A DNA stretch of 64,000 bases from Inquilinus sp. Marseille-Q2685 (GTDB lineage Bacteria > Pseudomonadota > Alphaproteobacteria > DSM-16000 > Inquilinaceae), in the NCBI RefSeq assembly GCF_916619195.1, contig NZ_CAKAKL010000002.1, positions 434,001 through 498,000 on the forward strand. Direction: 5' to 3'. Shown here one piece after another: positions 8,785-17,207 of this stretch (positions are counted from its first letter, which is position 1; each line of letters begins with the position of its first letter). A program made the position numbers and the translations under genes. The notes beneath the pieces are model-generated. The model was given only the letters and a program-made list of their open reading frames with translations. It made no database searches and was not told the DNA's origin.

Positions 8785-9921
8785 ATGTTCCTGCCCGAAT
8801 TCGCGCTCGAAGCCTATTTCGCGCGCTGGGATTCCCCCGCCCGCCACAATCTCTGCGCCTCCGACATGCAGTCGCTGACGCTGGCCGATCTGCTGGCCCT
8901 CGGCACGCCGCAGCAGCGCGAGGCCTGGGACCGGCTGTGGCTCGGCTACACCGAGACGGCCGGGGCGCCGTCGCTGCGGGCCGCGATCGCCGGGATGTAT
9001 GCCGGGCTCGAGGCCGACGACGTCGCGGTCACGGTCGGGGCGGGGGAGGCGATCTTCCAGTCGGTGCGGGCGCTGCTGGGGCCGGACGACCACGCGGTGA
9101 CGCTGATCCCGAACTACCAGTCGCTCGAGGCGGTGGCCGCAAGCGTCTGCGCCGTCACCGGCGTGCCGCTGGAGCCCGACCCCGGCGCGGCGGGCGGCTG
9201 GTCGCTCGACCCGGGCCGGATCGCCGCGGCGCTGCGGCCGAACACCAAAGCCATCATCCTGAACCTGCCGCACAACCCGACCGGCTGGCTGCCGCCGCGG
9301 CCGGTGTTCGACGCCGTCGTCGACATCGCCCGGTCGCGCGGGATCTGGATCCTGTCGGACGAGGTCTATCACGGGCTGGAGCGGCGCGAGGAGGACCGCC
9401 TGCCGCCGGCGGTCGAGCTGTATGAGCGCGCCCTGTCGATCGGGGTGCTGTCCAAGACCTACGGCCTGCCCGGGCTGCGCCTCGGCTGGGTCGCCTGCCG
9501 CGACCGCGAGCTCTTGCGCCGGATCGTGCGGCAGAAGGACTACACCACGCTCTGCGCCCCGGCGCCGAGCGAGGCGCTGGGCGAGATCGCGATCGGCGCG
9601 CGCGACCATCTGGTGGCGCGCAGCCGGGCGCTGGTGGCCCGGAACCTGCCGCTGCTCGACGCCTTCTTCGCCCGCCATGCCGACCGGTTCGAGTGGCAGG
9701 TGCCGGCGGCCGGCTGCATCGCCTATCCGCGGTATCTCGGCGGCGAAGGGGTGGACGCCTTCGCCGACGACCTGGTCGAACGCTCGGGCGTGCTGCTGCT
9801 GCCGGCACGGGTCTCCCGCTCCGCCCTCGGCCGGGTGCCGGCGGACCGGTTCCGCATCGGCTTCGGCCGGGCCGACCTGCCGCAGGCGCTCGAAGCCTTC
9901 GAGGCGCATCTCGGCGCCTGA
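8785..9921 (+). CDS. PLP-dependent class I/II aminotransferase
   Basis: Fold-type I aminotransferase, 378 aa. The PLP-anchoring lysine is K224 in SKTYGLPGLRLGW, with N164 in NLPHNPTGW and D192 in LSDEVYHG. ATG at 8785 follows GAGGAG at good spacing; the frame is open upstream, but that stretch overlaps the regulator in another frame. The SKTYGLPGLRLGW stretch resembles the aminotransferase/capreomycidine synthase-like branch, but the substrate is not predictable. Context (LysE exporter, DauR-type regulator) suggests degradation or modification of a basic or unusual amino acid. It acts in the cytosol and is probably co-transcribed with the regulator. Confidence 0.88.
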   Translation: MFLPEFALEAYFARWDSPARHNLCASDMQSLTLADLLALGTPQQREAWDRLWLGYTETAGAPSLRAAIAGMYAGLEADDVAVTVGAGEAIFQSVRALLGPDDHAVTLIPNYQSLEAVAASVCAVTGVPLEPDPGAAGGWSLDPGRIAAALRPNTKAIILNLPHNPTGWLPPRPVFDAVVDIARSRGIWILSDEVYHGLERREEDRLPPAVELYERALSIGVLSKTYGLPGLRLGWVACRDRELLRRIVRQKDYTTLCAPAPSEALGEIAIGARDHLVARSRALVARNLPLLDAFFARHADRFEWQVPAAGCIAYPRYLGGEGVDAFADDLVERSGVLLLPARVSRSALGRVPADRFRIGFGRADLPQALEAFEAHLGA

Positions 9922-9998
9922 CGGCGCTGCGACGCGATGGCGGGAGGCGCGGCGGGGCCGCAGCGTGTAGGGTGCGGCCGGATCACCGGGAAGAGATC

Positions 9999-10961
9999 AT
10001 GCTGCGCCGTCTCGCCTTCGCCCTTCTGCTGCTGCCGGCCCTGCCCGCGGCGGCGGCCGACCAGACCCTCGGCACCTTCCACGGCACGGTCGCGGGCACC
10101 GGCGGCGAGACCGAAAAGATCGAGGGCTTCGCCCTGGCGGTGAAGGACGACCGCGGCCGCTTCGTGGTCGGCATGACCGCGACCGGCGAAGGGGTGATCC
10201 GCGCCCGCCAGATCCAGCTGCTGCTGCCGGCCGATGTCGCGCCGGGCGATCTTCCGGTCGGCAGCTACGATTCGGCCCGGCACGACAAGGACGGCAAGGC
10301 CGCCGGCGCGCTGTACCTCGCCATCGGCGCGGACGGGTCGCGGGTGCGCGACTGCCGCCTGGTGCCGCAGGGCACGGTCGAGGTCTCGGCCGTCTCGCCC
10401 TTCGCCGGCACGCTGAACTTCACCTGCCGCGATTCGGCCGAGGCGACGCTGTCGCTGACCTTCGACGCGGTGCCGGTCGACCCGAACCAGGTGGTGCCGT
10501 CCGAGCCGGCCGCGGCCTCGGCCGGCCCGGGCCGGGTCAGCACCAAGGTCGGCGCGCCAGTCAACGCCACCATCACCGGCACCGGCTCGGCCAAGCGCCA
10601 GGCCGCCGGCAGCCGTCTCCTGATGCTGTATCTGGAGCAGGAGCGCGAGGTCCACGGCGCCAAGCAGATGATGCCGGTCGGCGCCGTGGTGGTCGCGCTG
10701 CCGAAGGATGCGGCTCTCGGCGCGCACGACCTGAAGCCGTTCTCCCGGGCGGTTGCGGCCGACAAGTCGGCGACCGATTACGGCGTGTCCTTCAGCCTGG
10801 AGGCGGGGGACGGCTCGATCGCCGGCTGCGACCAGGCGGCGAGCGGCACGCTGACCCTGACCGGCCTCGATCCCCTCGCCGGCTCGGCCCGCTTCACCTG
10901 CGCCGACCAGAACGACCTGTCGGTCGAGAGCGATTTCGACGGCATCCCGACGACCGACTGA
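9999..10961 (+). CDS. Exported protein of unknown function with two tandem repeats
   Basis: 320 aa with a clear signal peptide (MLRRLAFALLLLPALPAAAA, cleavage near 20). The mature part is two similar halves of about 145 residues. Each carries a cysteine pair in the same register: DCRLVPQG followed by LNFTCRD in half one, and GCDQAASG followed by ARFTCAD in half two. The halves are joined by a Pro/Ala/Ser-rich linker near 165-180. This suggests an internal duplication of a disulfide-bonded beta-rich domain. I do not recognise the family. ATG at 9999 has AGAGA upstream as a modest ribosome-binding site. It is a probable periplasmic or secreted single gene, convergent with the RTX gene 15 bp downstream. 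Confidence 0.75.
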   Translation: MLRRLAFALLLLPALPAAAADQTLGTFHGTVAGTGGETEKIEGFALAVKDDRGRFVVGMTATGEGVIRARQIQLLLPADVAPGDLPVGSYDSARHDKDGKAAGALYLAIGADGSRVRDCRLVPQGTVEVSAVSPFAGTLNFTCRDSAEATLSLTFDAVPVDPNQVVPSEPAAASAGPGRVSTKVGAPVNATITGTGSAKRQAAGSRLLMLYLEQEREVHGAKQMMPVGAVVVALPKDAALGAHDLKPFSRAVAADKSATDYGVSFSLEAGDGSIAGCDQAASGTLTLTGLDPLAGSARFTCADQNDLSVESDFDGIPTTD

Positions 10962-10976
10962 CGGTCGGTCCGGCCC

Positions 10977-12083
10977 CTAAAGCACGAAGTCGCTCGCCAC
11001 CAGGGCCACGCTGCCGATCAGGACGATCTGGAAGTCGGAGGTGCCGTCGCCGTTGAGGTCGCCCCCGATCGTCGTGGTCGAGCCGGAAACGGCATAGCGC
11101 AGCTCGCCGGCATGAAGGGTGTACGGCGCGGTGCCGATGAAGGAGAAGGACTGGTTGCCGGCCACGGCCGAGTTGGCATCGATGGCCGCGAGGTCGATGA
11201 CGTCGTCCTGGGCGTGGCTGAAATCGGTGATCCGGTCGGCATTGGCGCCGGTCGCACTGTGGCTGGCGGCCGTGAAGGCGAAGCGGTCGGCCCCGCCGCC
11301 GCCGGTCAGCGTATCCTTGCCGGCCCAGCCGTTCAGCCCGTTGGCGGCCGAGGTCCCGACCAGGGTGTCGCCGCCGTTGCCGCCCCTGACATTCTCGATG
11401 CCGAGATAGGTGTCTCCCTGCGCGTTGCCGCCGCTGCCGACCCCGGTGGCAAGGTTCACGGTCACGGCCACGCTGTCCTCGGTGTAGATGACGGCGTCGA
11501 TGCCGTTGCCGCCGACGAGGACGTCCGGGCCGGCCCCTCCGTTCAGCACGTCGTTGCCGTCGCCGCCCGACAGGAAATCGGCCCCGCCATTGCCGGTCAG
11601 CGTGTTGGCGGCGGCGTTGCCGACCAGCGTGTCGGCCGCGCCGCCGCCGGTCGCGTTGATGTTGGCGCTGCCGGTCAGGATCAGGCGTTCGACGAATTGC
11701 GGCAGGGTGTAGGAGACGCTGGCATGGATCGTGTCGGTGCCGTCCGACGCCGCATATTCCGTGATCGTATCGCCGGCCGAGTCGACGACATAGGTGTCGT
11801 CGCCGAAATTGCCGATCAGGGAGTCGGCGCCCGTGCCGCCGTTGAGATAGTCGTCGCCGCCGCCGCCATCCATGGTGTCGGCTTCGGAGCCGCCGTAGAC
11901 GATGTCGTTGTCGGCCCCGGCCTGGATGGTGTCGGCTCCGGCGTCGCCGTAGATCAGGTCGTTGCCGGAGCCGGCCTGGATCTGGTCGTTGCCGGCGAGC
12001 CCGCGGAAGATGTCGTCGCCGTTGTCGTCGGAACCGAAGGGCGGAAGAGAATCGTCGCCGTTCGTGCCGGTGAACGTCGTCAT
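10977..12083 (-). CDS. RTX calcium-binding repeat protein, type I secreted
   Basis: 368 aa, acidic and Gly/Asp-rich. There is no N-terminal signal peptide. From about residue 10 onward it carries RTX nonapeptides of the form GGxGxDxLx: GLAGNDQIQAGSGNDLIYG, GGGGDDYLNGGTGADSLIG, and a second block GGDGNDVLNGGAGPDVLVGG. These bind Ca2+ and fold as a beta-roll outside the cell. The C-terminus ends in hydrophobic residues after an acidic stretch (ALVASDFVL), which fits an uncleaved type I secretion signal. ATG at 12083 is preceded by GGAGG at ideal spacing. No type I ABC exporter, membrane fusion protein or enzymatic domain is seen, so its effector role is unknown; it may be an adhesin or matrix protein. 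Confidence 0.88.
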   Translation of the reverse strand: MTTFTGTNGDDSLPPFGSDDNGDDIFRGLAGNDQIQAGSGNDLIYGDAGADTIQAGADNDIVYGGSEADTMDGGGGDDYLNGGTGADSLIGNFGDDTYVVDSAGDTITEYAASDGTDTIHASVSYTLPQFVERLILTGSANINATGGGAADTLVGNAAANTLTGNGGADFLSGGDGNDVLNGGAGPDVLVGGNGIDAVIYTEDSVAVTVNLATGVGSGGNAQGDTYLGIENVRGGNGGDTLVGTSAANGLNGWAGKDTLTGGGGADRFAFTAASHSATGANADRITDFSHAQDDVIDLAAIDANSAVAGNQSFSFIGTAPYTLHAGELRYAVSGSTTTIGGDLNGDGTSDFQIVLIGSVALVASDFVL

Positions 12084-12227
12084 GAGGCCTCCGTCAAATA
12101 GGATGAAATATCGGTTTCTGTGGCGAGAGGGATCGTGGACGGGGGCGGCGGCCGGGTTTGGGCGCAAATGCGTTGAATCTGAGATTTCCGTTGCGGCGCG
12201 ATGACGAAGGCTTTCGCCGCCGTGACG

Positions 12228-12257
12228 AAAAAAAGCCCCCGCCGGAGGGCGGGGGCT
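12228..12257 (-). terminator. Rho-independent terminator of ahcY
   Basis: Read on the minus strand, the stem AGCCCCCGCC (12257-12248) pairs with GGCGGGGGCT (12243-12234) around a 4-nt loop and is followed by seven T residues. It lies 22 bp past the ahcY stop codon. Stem strength and T-run make this a textbook intrinsic terminator, and it isolates ahcY from the RTX gene downstream. Confidence 0.92.
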
Positions 12258-12278
12258 GTTCGGGTCGATCGGAGCCGA

Positions 12279-13583
12279 TCAGTAGCGGTAGTGGTCCGGC
12301 TTGTACGGACCCTGCGTCGGCACGCCGATGTATTCGGCCTGCTTCGGGGTCAGCTGGGTCAGCTTGGCGCCGATCTTCTCCAGATGCAGCGCCGCGACCT
12401 TCTCGTCGAGGTGCTTCGGCAGGACGTAGACCTTGCGCTCGTAGTTGGCGTGGTTCTGCCACAGCTCGATCTGCGCCAGCACCTGGTTGGTGAAGCTGGC
12501 CGACATCACGAAGCTGGGGTGGCCGGTGCCGCAGCCGAGGTTCACCAGGCGGCCCTTGGCCAGGACGATCAGGCGCTTGCCGTCCGGGAACACCACCTCG
12601 TCGACCTGCGGCTTGACCTCCTCCCACTTGTAGTTGCGGAGGGCGTCGATCTGGATCTCGCTGTCGAAGTGGCCGATGTTGCTGACGATGGCGCGGTCCT
12701 TCATCTGCCGCATGTGGTCGAGCGTGATGACGTCGATGTTGCCGGTCGCGGTGACGAAGATGTCGCCGATCGGCGCCGCCTCTTCCATGGTCACGACCTG
12801 ATAGCCTTCCATCGCCGCCTGCAGGGCGTTGATCGGGTCGATCTCGGTGACCAGCACGCGGGCGCCCTGGCTGCGCAGCGAGGCGGCCGAGCCCTTGCCC
12901 ACGTCGCCGTAGCCGGCGACGACCGCGACCTTGCCGGCCATCATCACGTCGGTGGCGCGCTTGATGCCGTCGACCAGGCTCTCGCGGCAGCCGTAGAGAT
13001 TGTCGAACTTCGACTTGGTGACGCTGTCGTTGACGTTGATGGCGGGGACCTTGAGGGTGCCCTTCTTCATCATCTCATACAGGCGGTGCACGCCCGTGGT
13101 CGTCTCCTCGGACAGGCCGCGGACCTCGGCCAGCAACTCCGGATACTTGTCGTGCATGATCTGGGTGACGTCGCCGCCATCGTCCAGGATCATGTTCGGG
13201 GTCCAGCCGCCCGGGCCGCGCAGCGTCTGCTCGATGCACCACCAGAACTCCTCCTCGGTCTCGCCCTTCCAGGCGAAGACCGGGACGCCGGCGGCGGCGA
13301 CCGCCGCGGCGGCCTGGTCCTGGGTCGAAAAGATGTTGCAGGACGACCAGCGCACCGTGGCGCCCAGCGCGGTCAGCGTCTCGATCAGCACCGCGGTCTG
13401 GATGGTCATGTGCAGGCAGCCGACGATGCGGGCGCCCTTCAGCGGCTGCGACGGGCCGAACTCCTGCCGCAGCGCCATCAGGCCGGGCATCTCGGTCTCG
13501 GCGATCGCGATCTCCTTGCGGCCCCAGTCGGCGAGGCTGATGTCCTTGACCTTGTAGTCGGTGAAGGTGGCGGCGTCGGGCAT
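12279..13583 (-). CDS. ahcY: Adenosylhomocysteinase (SAH hydrolase)
   Basis: NAD-dependent hydrolysis of S-adenosylhomocysteine to adenosine and homocysteine, which recycles the product of SAM-dependent methyltransferases in the cytosol. 434 aa. The NAD-binding motif [12 protein letters not shown] covers about 222-233. Substrate-site sequences include [16 protein letters not shown] and [21 protein letters not shown], and the C-terminus KPDHYRY is the conserved tail that reaches across the tetramer. ATG at 13583 follows CGAGGAGC. The gene is monocistronic: it has its own terminator and a perfect 18-bp palindrome 66 bp upstream. In rhizobia ahcY sits directly beside ptsH; here about 5 kb of other genes separate them. 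Confidence 0.97.
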   Translation of the reverse strand: MPDAATFTDYKVKDISLADWGRKEIAIAETEMPGLMALRQEFGPSQPLKGARIVGCLHMTIQTAVLIETLTALGATVRWSSCNIFSTQDQAAAAVAAAGVPVFAWKGETEEEFWWCIEQTLRGPGGWTPNMILDDGGDVTQIMHDKYPELLAEVRGLSEETTTGVHRLYEMMKKGTLKVPAINVNDSVTKSKFDNLYGCRESLVDGIKRATDVMMAGKVAVVAGYGDVGKGSAASLRSQGARVLVTEIDPINALQAAMEGYQVVTMEEAAPIGDIFVTATGNIDVITLDHMRQMKDRAIVSNIGHFDSEIQIDALRNYKWEEVKPQVDEVVFPDGKRLIVLAKGRLVNLGCGTGHPSFVMSASFTNQVLAQIELWQNHANYERKVYVLPKHLDEKVAALHLEKIGAKLTQLTPKQAEYIGVPTQGPYKPDHYRY

Positions 13584-13648
13584 CGGGTGCTCCTCGAGGC
13601 AATGCGGAATTGCCGCAGGGTGTAGCAGCCGGGCCCGTCCGCCACAAG

Positions 13649-13666
13649 CATAAAGATATCTTTATG
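13649..13666. promoter_or_regulatory. 18-bp perfect palindrome upstream of ahcY, SahR/SamR-type operator candidate
   Basis: CATAAAGATATCTTTATG is a perfect 18-bp palindrome centred about 74 bp upstream of the ahcY ATG, in the gap shared with the divergent DeoR-type gene. It stands out as an AT-rich block in GC-rich DNA. From memory, it resembles the operators described for ArsR-family SAH/SAM-responsive regulators of methionine-cycle genes in Proteobacteria; the match should be verified. No such regulator gene is in the window. Confidence 0.7.
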
Positions 13667-13734
13667 TATTTGATTTCGCCTCGGATCTGCAGAAGAGGCA
13701 GGAGAGCATATTCTGCCGGCTGTTGCGTGTTTCT

Positions 13735-13766
13735 GCCTGATCGTGCAGGATCGGGCAAAATCAGGC
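13735..13766. promoter_or_regulatory. Inverted repeat upstream of DeoR-type regulator
   Basis: GCCTGAT (13735-13741) and ATCAGGC (13760-13766) form perfect 7-bp arms separated by 18 bp, ending 7 bp before the DeoR-type ATG. The spacing is compatible with an autoregulatory operator of a DeoR-family protein. The evidence is symmetry and position only. Confidence 0.4.
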
Positions 13767-13773
13767 ATCGCCC

Positions 13774-14541
13774 ATGACCGACATCCTGCTGCCGGAGGAG
13801 CGGCGCCGCCGCCTCCTCGACCTCCTCGCCCTCGACGGCAAGATCCTGGCCACCGCGGCCAGCGCCGCGCTCGGCGTGTCCGAGGATACGATCCGGCGCG
13901 ACCTCAACGACCTGGCCCGTGCCGGCGCGGTGCGCCGCGTCCACGGCGGGGCGCTGCCGCTCACCCCTGCCGCCGGCACCTTCACCACCCGGGCCCGCGA
14001 GCATCCGGAGGCCAAGGCCATGCTCGGCCGGGTGGCGGCCGGGCTGATCCGGCCGGGCGAGGTGGTGCTGCTCGACAGCGGCACCACCATGCTGGCGGTG
14101 GCCGAGGCGCTGCCGCCCGACCTGCGGGCCACCATCGTCACGCCCAGCCTGCCGGCGGCGCTGGCCCTGACCCGGCACCCGGCGGTGGAGGTGGTGCTGC
14201 TCGGCGGCCGGGTCGACAAGGCCGACCAGGCCACCGTCGGCACCTCGGTGCTGGCGGCGCTCGACGGCCTGCGCGCCGATCTCTGCCTGCTCGGGGTCTG
14301 CAGCCTGGATGTCGAGGCCGGGCTCGGCGGCATGGACCATGAGGAGGCGCTGGTGAAGCGGCGCATGGCCGGCTGTGCCGGCCGGGTCGCCGCCGCGGTC
14401 ACCGCCGACAAGCTGGGCACCGCCGCCCCCTTTCCGATCCTGCCGATCACGCGGTTGAACGCGTTGATCACGGAGAAGGCGGCCGACACCGCCCTTCTGG
14501 CCGCCTATCGCCAGGCCGGCCTTACCCTGATTCTCGCCTGA
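13774..14541 (+). CDS. DeoR/GlpR-family sugar-phosphate-responsive repressor
   Basis: 255-aa regulator with the DeoR N-terminal winged helix: RRRLLDLLALDGKILATAAS, then the recognition helix SEDTIRRDLNDLARAGAVRRVHGGAL at about 37-60. The C-terminal DeoRC effector domain shows the sugar-phosphate sensing motif LLDSGTTMLAVAEAL near residues 106-118 and a KADQATVG segment. ATG at 13774 is divergent from ahcY. An MFS transporter begins 11 bp after the stop codon, so the two are almost certainly co-transcribed and the regulator probably controls that transporter. The inducer cannot be identified. Confidence 0.9.
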   Translation: MTDILLPEERRRRLLDLLALDGKILATAASAALGVSEDTIRRDLNDLARAGAVRRVHGGALPLTPAAGTFTTRAREHPEAKAMLGRVAAGLIRPGEVVLLDSGTTMLAVAEALPPDLRATIVTPSLPAALALTRHPAVEVVLLGGRVDKADQATVGTSVLAALDGLRADLCLLGVCSLDVEAGLGGMDHEEALVKRRMAGCAGRVAAAVTADKLGTAAPFPILPITRLNALITEKAADTALLAAYRQAGLTLILA

Positions 14542-14552
14542 CCGGAGCCGAC

Positions 14553-15713
14553 ATGACCAGCCTTGCCCAGACCGAGGGCTCGACCGCCGACCTCCGTGGC
14601 GCGCGCCTCGCCACCCGCGCCATGTTCCTGATCTGCGGCACCGTCACCGCCAGCTGGGCGCCGCAGGTGCCGCTGGCCAAGGCCCGGCTCGGGATCGACG
14701 ACGGCGTGCTGGGCCTGGCCCTGCTCGGCATGGGCGCCGGGGCGATGGTGGCGATGCCGCTGGCCGGCTTTCTCGCCGCCCGCTTCAGCAGCCGGCTGAT
14801 CACGGCGCTCGGCGGGCTGGTGATCTGCCTGTCGCTGCCGCTGATCATCCTGGCGCCGGATGCCCTGATGCTCGGCCTGGCCCTGTTCCTGTTCGGCGCC
14901 GCCACCGGGTCGATGGACGTGGCGATGAACGTCCAGGCCGCGGCGGTCGAGGCGCGCGGCGGGCGGCCGCTGATGTCCTCCTTCCACGGCATGTTCAGCG
15001 TCGGCGGGCTGATCGGCGCCGGCGGCGCCAGCCTGCTGCTCGGGCTCGGCCTGTCGCCCCTGGCGGTGGCCCTGATCGTCAGCGGCCTGATGCTGGCGCT
15101 GCTGGCGGTCCAGGCCGGGTCGATGCTGCCGCCGGAGCGCGGCGCCGCCCAGGCCGGGATGCGCTTCGCCCTGCCGCGCGGCATCGTGCTGGTGCTCGGC
15201 CTGCTGACCTTCGTGCTGTTCCAGGCCGAGGGCGCGGTCCTGGACTGGAGCGCCGTGTTCCTGCACGAGAGCCGCGGCCAGGATCCGGCGGTGGCCGGGC
15301 TCGGCTATGCCATGTTCGCCGTGGCGATGGCGGTGATGCGGCTGGCCGGCGACGGCATCACCAGCCGCTTCGGCGGCGAGGCCGTGGTCCGGCTCGGCTC
15401 CGCCCTGGCGGCGGCCGGATTCCTGCTGGCGATCCTGGCGCCCTGGCCGGCGGCCGGGCTGATCGGCTTCGCCCTCGTCGGGGTCGGCGCCGCCAATGTC
15501 GTGCCGGTGCTGTTCAGCGCCGCCGGCCGGGTGCCTGGCATGGCCCCGGGGCTGGCGATCTCGACCATCGCCACGCTCGGCTATTGCGGCATCCTGGTCG
15601 GCCCGGCGGCTATCGGCTTCATCGCCGACCATCTCGGCCTGCCGGCCGCTCTCGGGATCGTGGCCGCCCTGCTGGTCGCGACCGCGGCCTCGGCGCGGGC
15701 GGTTCGGGTCTAG
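14553..15713 (+). CDS. MFS transporter
   Basis: 386-aa inner-membrane transporter with about 12 hydrophobic segments. The best preserved are LGLALLGMGAGAMVAMPLAGFLA, ALMLGLALFLFGAATGSMD and GFALVGVGAANVVPVLFSAAG. The motif GSMDVAMNVQAAAVE after TM4 and SSFHGMFSVGGLIGAG in the centre resemble the YbjJ-like/FucP-related branch of MFS. Shine-Dalgarno GGAG lies 7 nt before the ATG. It follows the DeoR-type repressor closely and probably takes up or exports a carbohydrate or sugar-derived compound under its control; the substrate is not predictable. The cytosolic loop between TM6 and TM7 is short. Confidence 0.88.
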   Translation: MTSLAQTEGSTADLRGARLATRAMFLICGTVTASWAPQVPLAKARLGIDDGVLGLALLGMGAGAMVAMPLAGFLAARFSSRLITALGGLVICLSLPLIILAPDALMLGLALFLFGAATGSMDVAMNVQAAAVEARGGRPLMSSFHGMFSVGGLIGAGGASLLLGLGLSPLAVALIVSGLMLALLAVQAGSMLPPERGAAQAGMRFALPRGIVLVLGLLTFVLFQAEGAVLDWSAVFLHESRGQDPAVAGLGYAMFAVAMAVMRLAGDGITSRFGGEAVVRLGSALAAAGFLLAILAPWPAAGLIGFALVGVGAANVVPVLFSAAGRVPGMAPGLAISTIATLGYCGILVGPAAIGFIADHLGLPAALGIVAALLVATAASARAVRV

Positions 15714-15719
15714 GGCGGG

Positions 15720-16112
15720 CTAAACCCTCCGCAGCTCGACGACTGTCGAAGCCAGAGTGCCGACGTGGTGCCGGTCGGTCGGGGAACTGGCGGAGCCCGA
15801 TGCGGCCGGGACCGGCCTGTTGCCATCCGGCAGGGCGGCGGTGACGAAGACTCCGCTCAGCCCGGCGATCGTGGCGACGACGTCGCGGCGCAGCTCGGGG
15901 GCCAGATGGCCGGCATCGATCGCGGCCTCGACCCGCGCCAGCAGGCCTTCCAATTCCAGGATCTGGTTCTTGCCGGCTGTCGGGCTGCGCATCAGCGATG
16001 TACATTTCCGGCCCAGCCAATCGGCAAGGTCGTCGGCGTCGCTCAGGGCGATCGGCGACCGGTTCTCATCCCGGATCCAGATCGCCGGCGTGATGTGAAC
16101 GGAGCCATGCAT
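15720..16112 (-). CDS. Small protein of unknown function
   Basis: 130 aa. The family is not recognised. The central part (about 35-95) is predicted helical (ADDLADWLGRKC, LELEGLLARVEAAIDAGHLA), and the C-terminal tail is rich in Pro/Ser/Thr. No signal peptide or membrane segment. ATG at 16112 was preferred because GGGGAA lies at plausible distance upstream; an in-frame ATG 30 bases earlier is also possible. The gene converges on the MFS gene, with 6 bp between stop codons. The upstream region is AT-rich, as expected of a promoter. Coding status is likely but not certain. Confidence 0.5.
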   Translation of the reverse strand: MHGSVHITPAIWIRDENRSPIALSDADDLADWLGRKCTSLMRSPTAGKNQILELEGLLARVEAAIDAGHLAPELRRDVVATIAGLSGVFVTAALPDGNRPVPAASGSASSPTDRHHVGTLASTVVELRRV

Positions 16113-16214
16113 GCCTGTTCCCCAGGTGCGAGTCGGCATCATGCAGTTTTGTGTAAAATACTATGCGATGCAAGGAGCGAATGCGTTTTATTCACGCAAG
16201 GAGCCGTCCTCGGC

Positions 16215-17198
16215 TCAGCCAACCGGGTAGGGCCCCTCGATGAAGGTTTCGGCATGGTAGCCCTTCGATCCGACCAGCCGGGCCAGCGGGCTCCACAACG
16301 CGCCGCCCGTCCGTAGCCGGTCGATCACGGCCCGGAAGTCGTGACGGGGCTGCCAGCCCAGCTCGGCGCGGGCCCGGTCGTTGACATAGACCCGGTCGAT
16401 GCTTGGCAGCATGCGCCAGCCGCGGCGGGCATATTCCGCCTCATGGCCGGGGACATGTCGCCGCACCACCGCCGGTGCATCGCGGCGCAGCTCCGCAAGG
16501 TCCTCCGGCCGGAACGGCGTGGTGGCGCTGACGATGTAGCGGCCGAAGCCGATCGCCGGCGCCTTCTGCAGCGCCAGCAGATGGGCGTCGACGACATCCT
16601 CGATGTCGACCCGCCGGAACAGGAACTCGTTGGCCTTCAGGTTGTCGTCGGCATAGGCCGCGCGCTTGGTCCCGTCGTCGTCGGCCTCGGGGAAGAAGCG
16701 CGAGGTCCGCAGCACCAGGCAGGGCAGGCTCTGGTTGCGATGGAACAGCTGGCACAGGTCTTCGGCCGCGGCCTTGGTGACGCCGTAGATGTTCTTCGGC
16801 ACCGGCACGACATCCTCGGTCACCCAGGCGGCCGGGGCCTCCGGGGGCGGCACCAGGGCGTCACCGAACACGCTGGTGGTGCTGGTGAAGACGAAGGCGC
16901 CGACACCCGCGGCCGCGGCCTCCTCCAGCAGGTTCAGCGTGCCGGTGACGTTGGTGTCAACGAAGTCCTGCCGGCCATGGGTGGCGACATGCGGCTTGTG
17001 CAGCGTGGCGGCGTGCAGCACCGCCTCGATCCCCGCCATCGCCTGCCGCACGACGGCGCGGTCGGCGACCGAGCCGACCTGTGCCGTGAACGGCCCGGGC
17101 AGGATGTCGAGGCCGACCGCCTCATGCCCCCGGTCCCGCAGGCTGCGGACCAGCGCCTCGCCGAGATGGCCGGAACTGCCGGTGACCAGGACTCTCAT
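16215..17198 (-). CDS. NAD-dependent epimerase/dehydratase (extended SDR)
   Basis: 327-aa extended short-chain dehydrogenase. The cofactor motif GSSGHLG is at 7-13, and the catalytic pair Y138/K142 lies in IYGVTKAAAEDL, with Thr/Ser residues near 105-108 (FTSTTSVFG). A C-terminal substrate domain of about 120 residues is present. The family acts on nucleotide sugars or other hydroxyl/keto substrates; the exact reaction is not predictable. It lies only 9 bp after the ptsI stop codon region in the same direction, so it may be read as the last gene of the PTS block, although it has no obvious functional tie to it. Confidence 0.85.
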   Translation of the reverse strand: MRVLVTGSSGHLGEALVRSLRDRGHEAVGLDILPGPFTAQVGSVADRAVVRQAMAGIEAVLHAATLHKPHVATHGRQDFVDTNVTGTLNLLEEAAAAGVGAFVFTSTTSVFGDALVPPPEAPAAWVTEDVVPVPKNIYGVTKAAAEDLCQLFHRNQSLPCLVLRTSRFFPEADDDGTKRAAYADDNLKANEFLFRRVDIEDVVDAHLLALQKAPAIGFGRYIVSATTPFRPEDLAELRRDAPAVVRRHVPGHEAEYARRGWRMLPSIDRVYVNDRARAELGWQPRHDFRAVIDRLRTGGALWSPLARLVGSKGYHAETFIEGPYPVG

Positions 17199-17207
17199 CC
17201 GCCGCTC

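Noticed and set aside
13584-13648. SAH riboswitch in the ahcY leader
   Set aside because: The leader has only a small 5-bp hairpin (TGCGG/CCGCA) and none of the conserved SAH-riboswitch core. The palindrome upstream suggests protein-based control.
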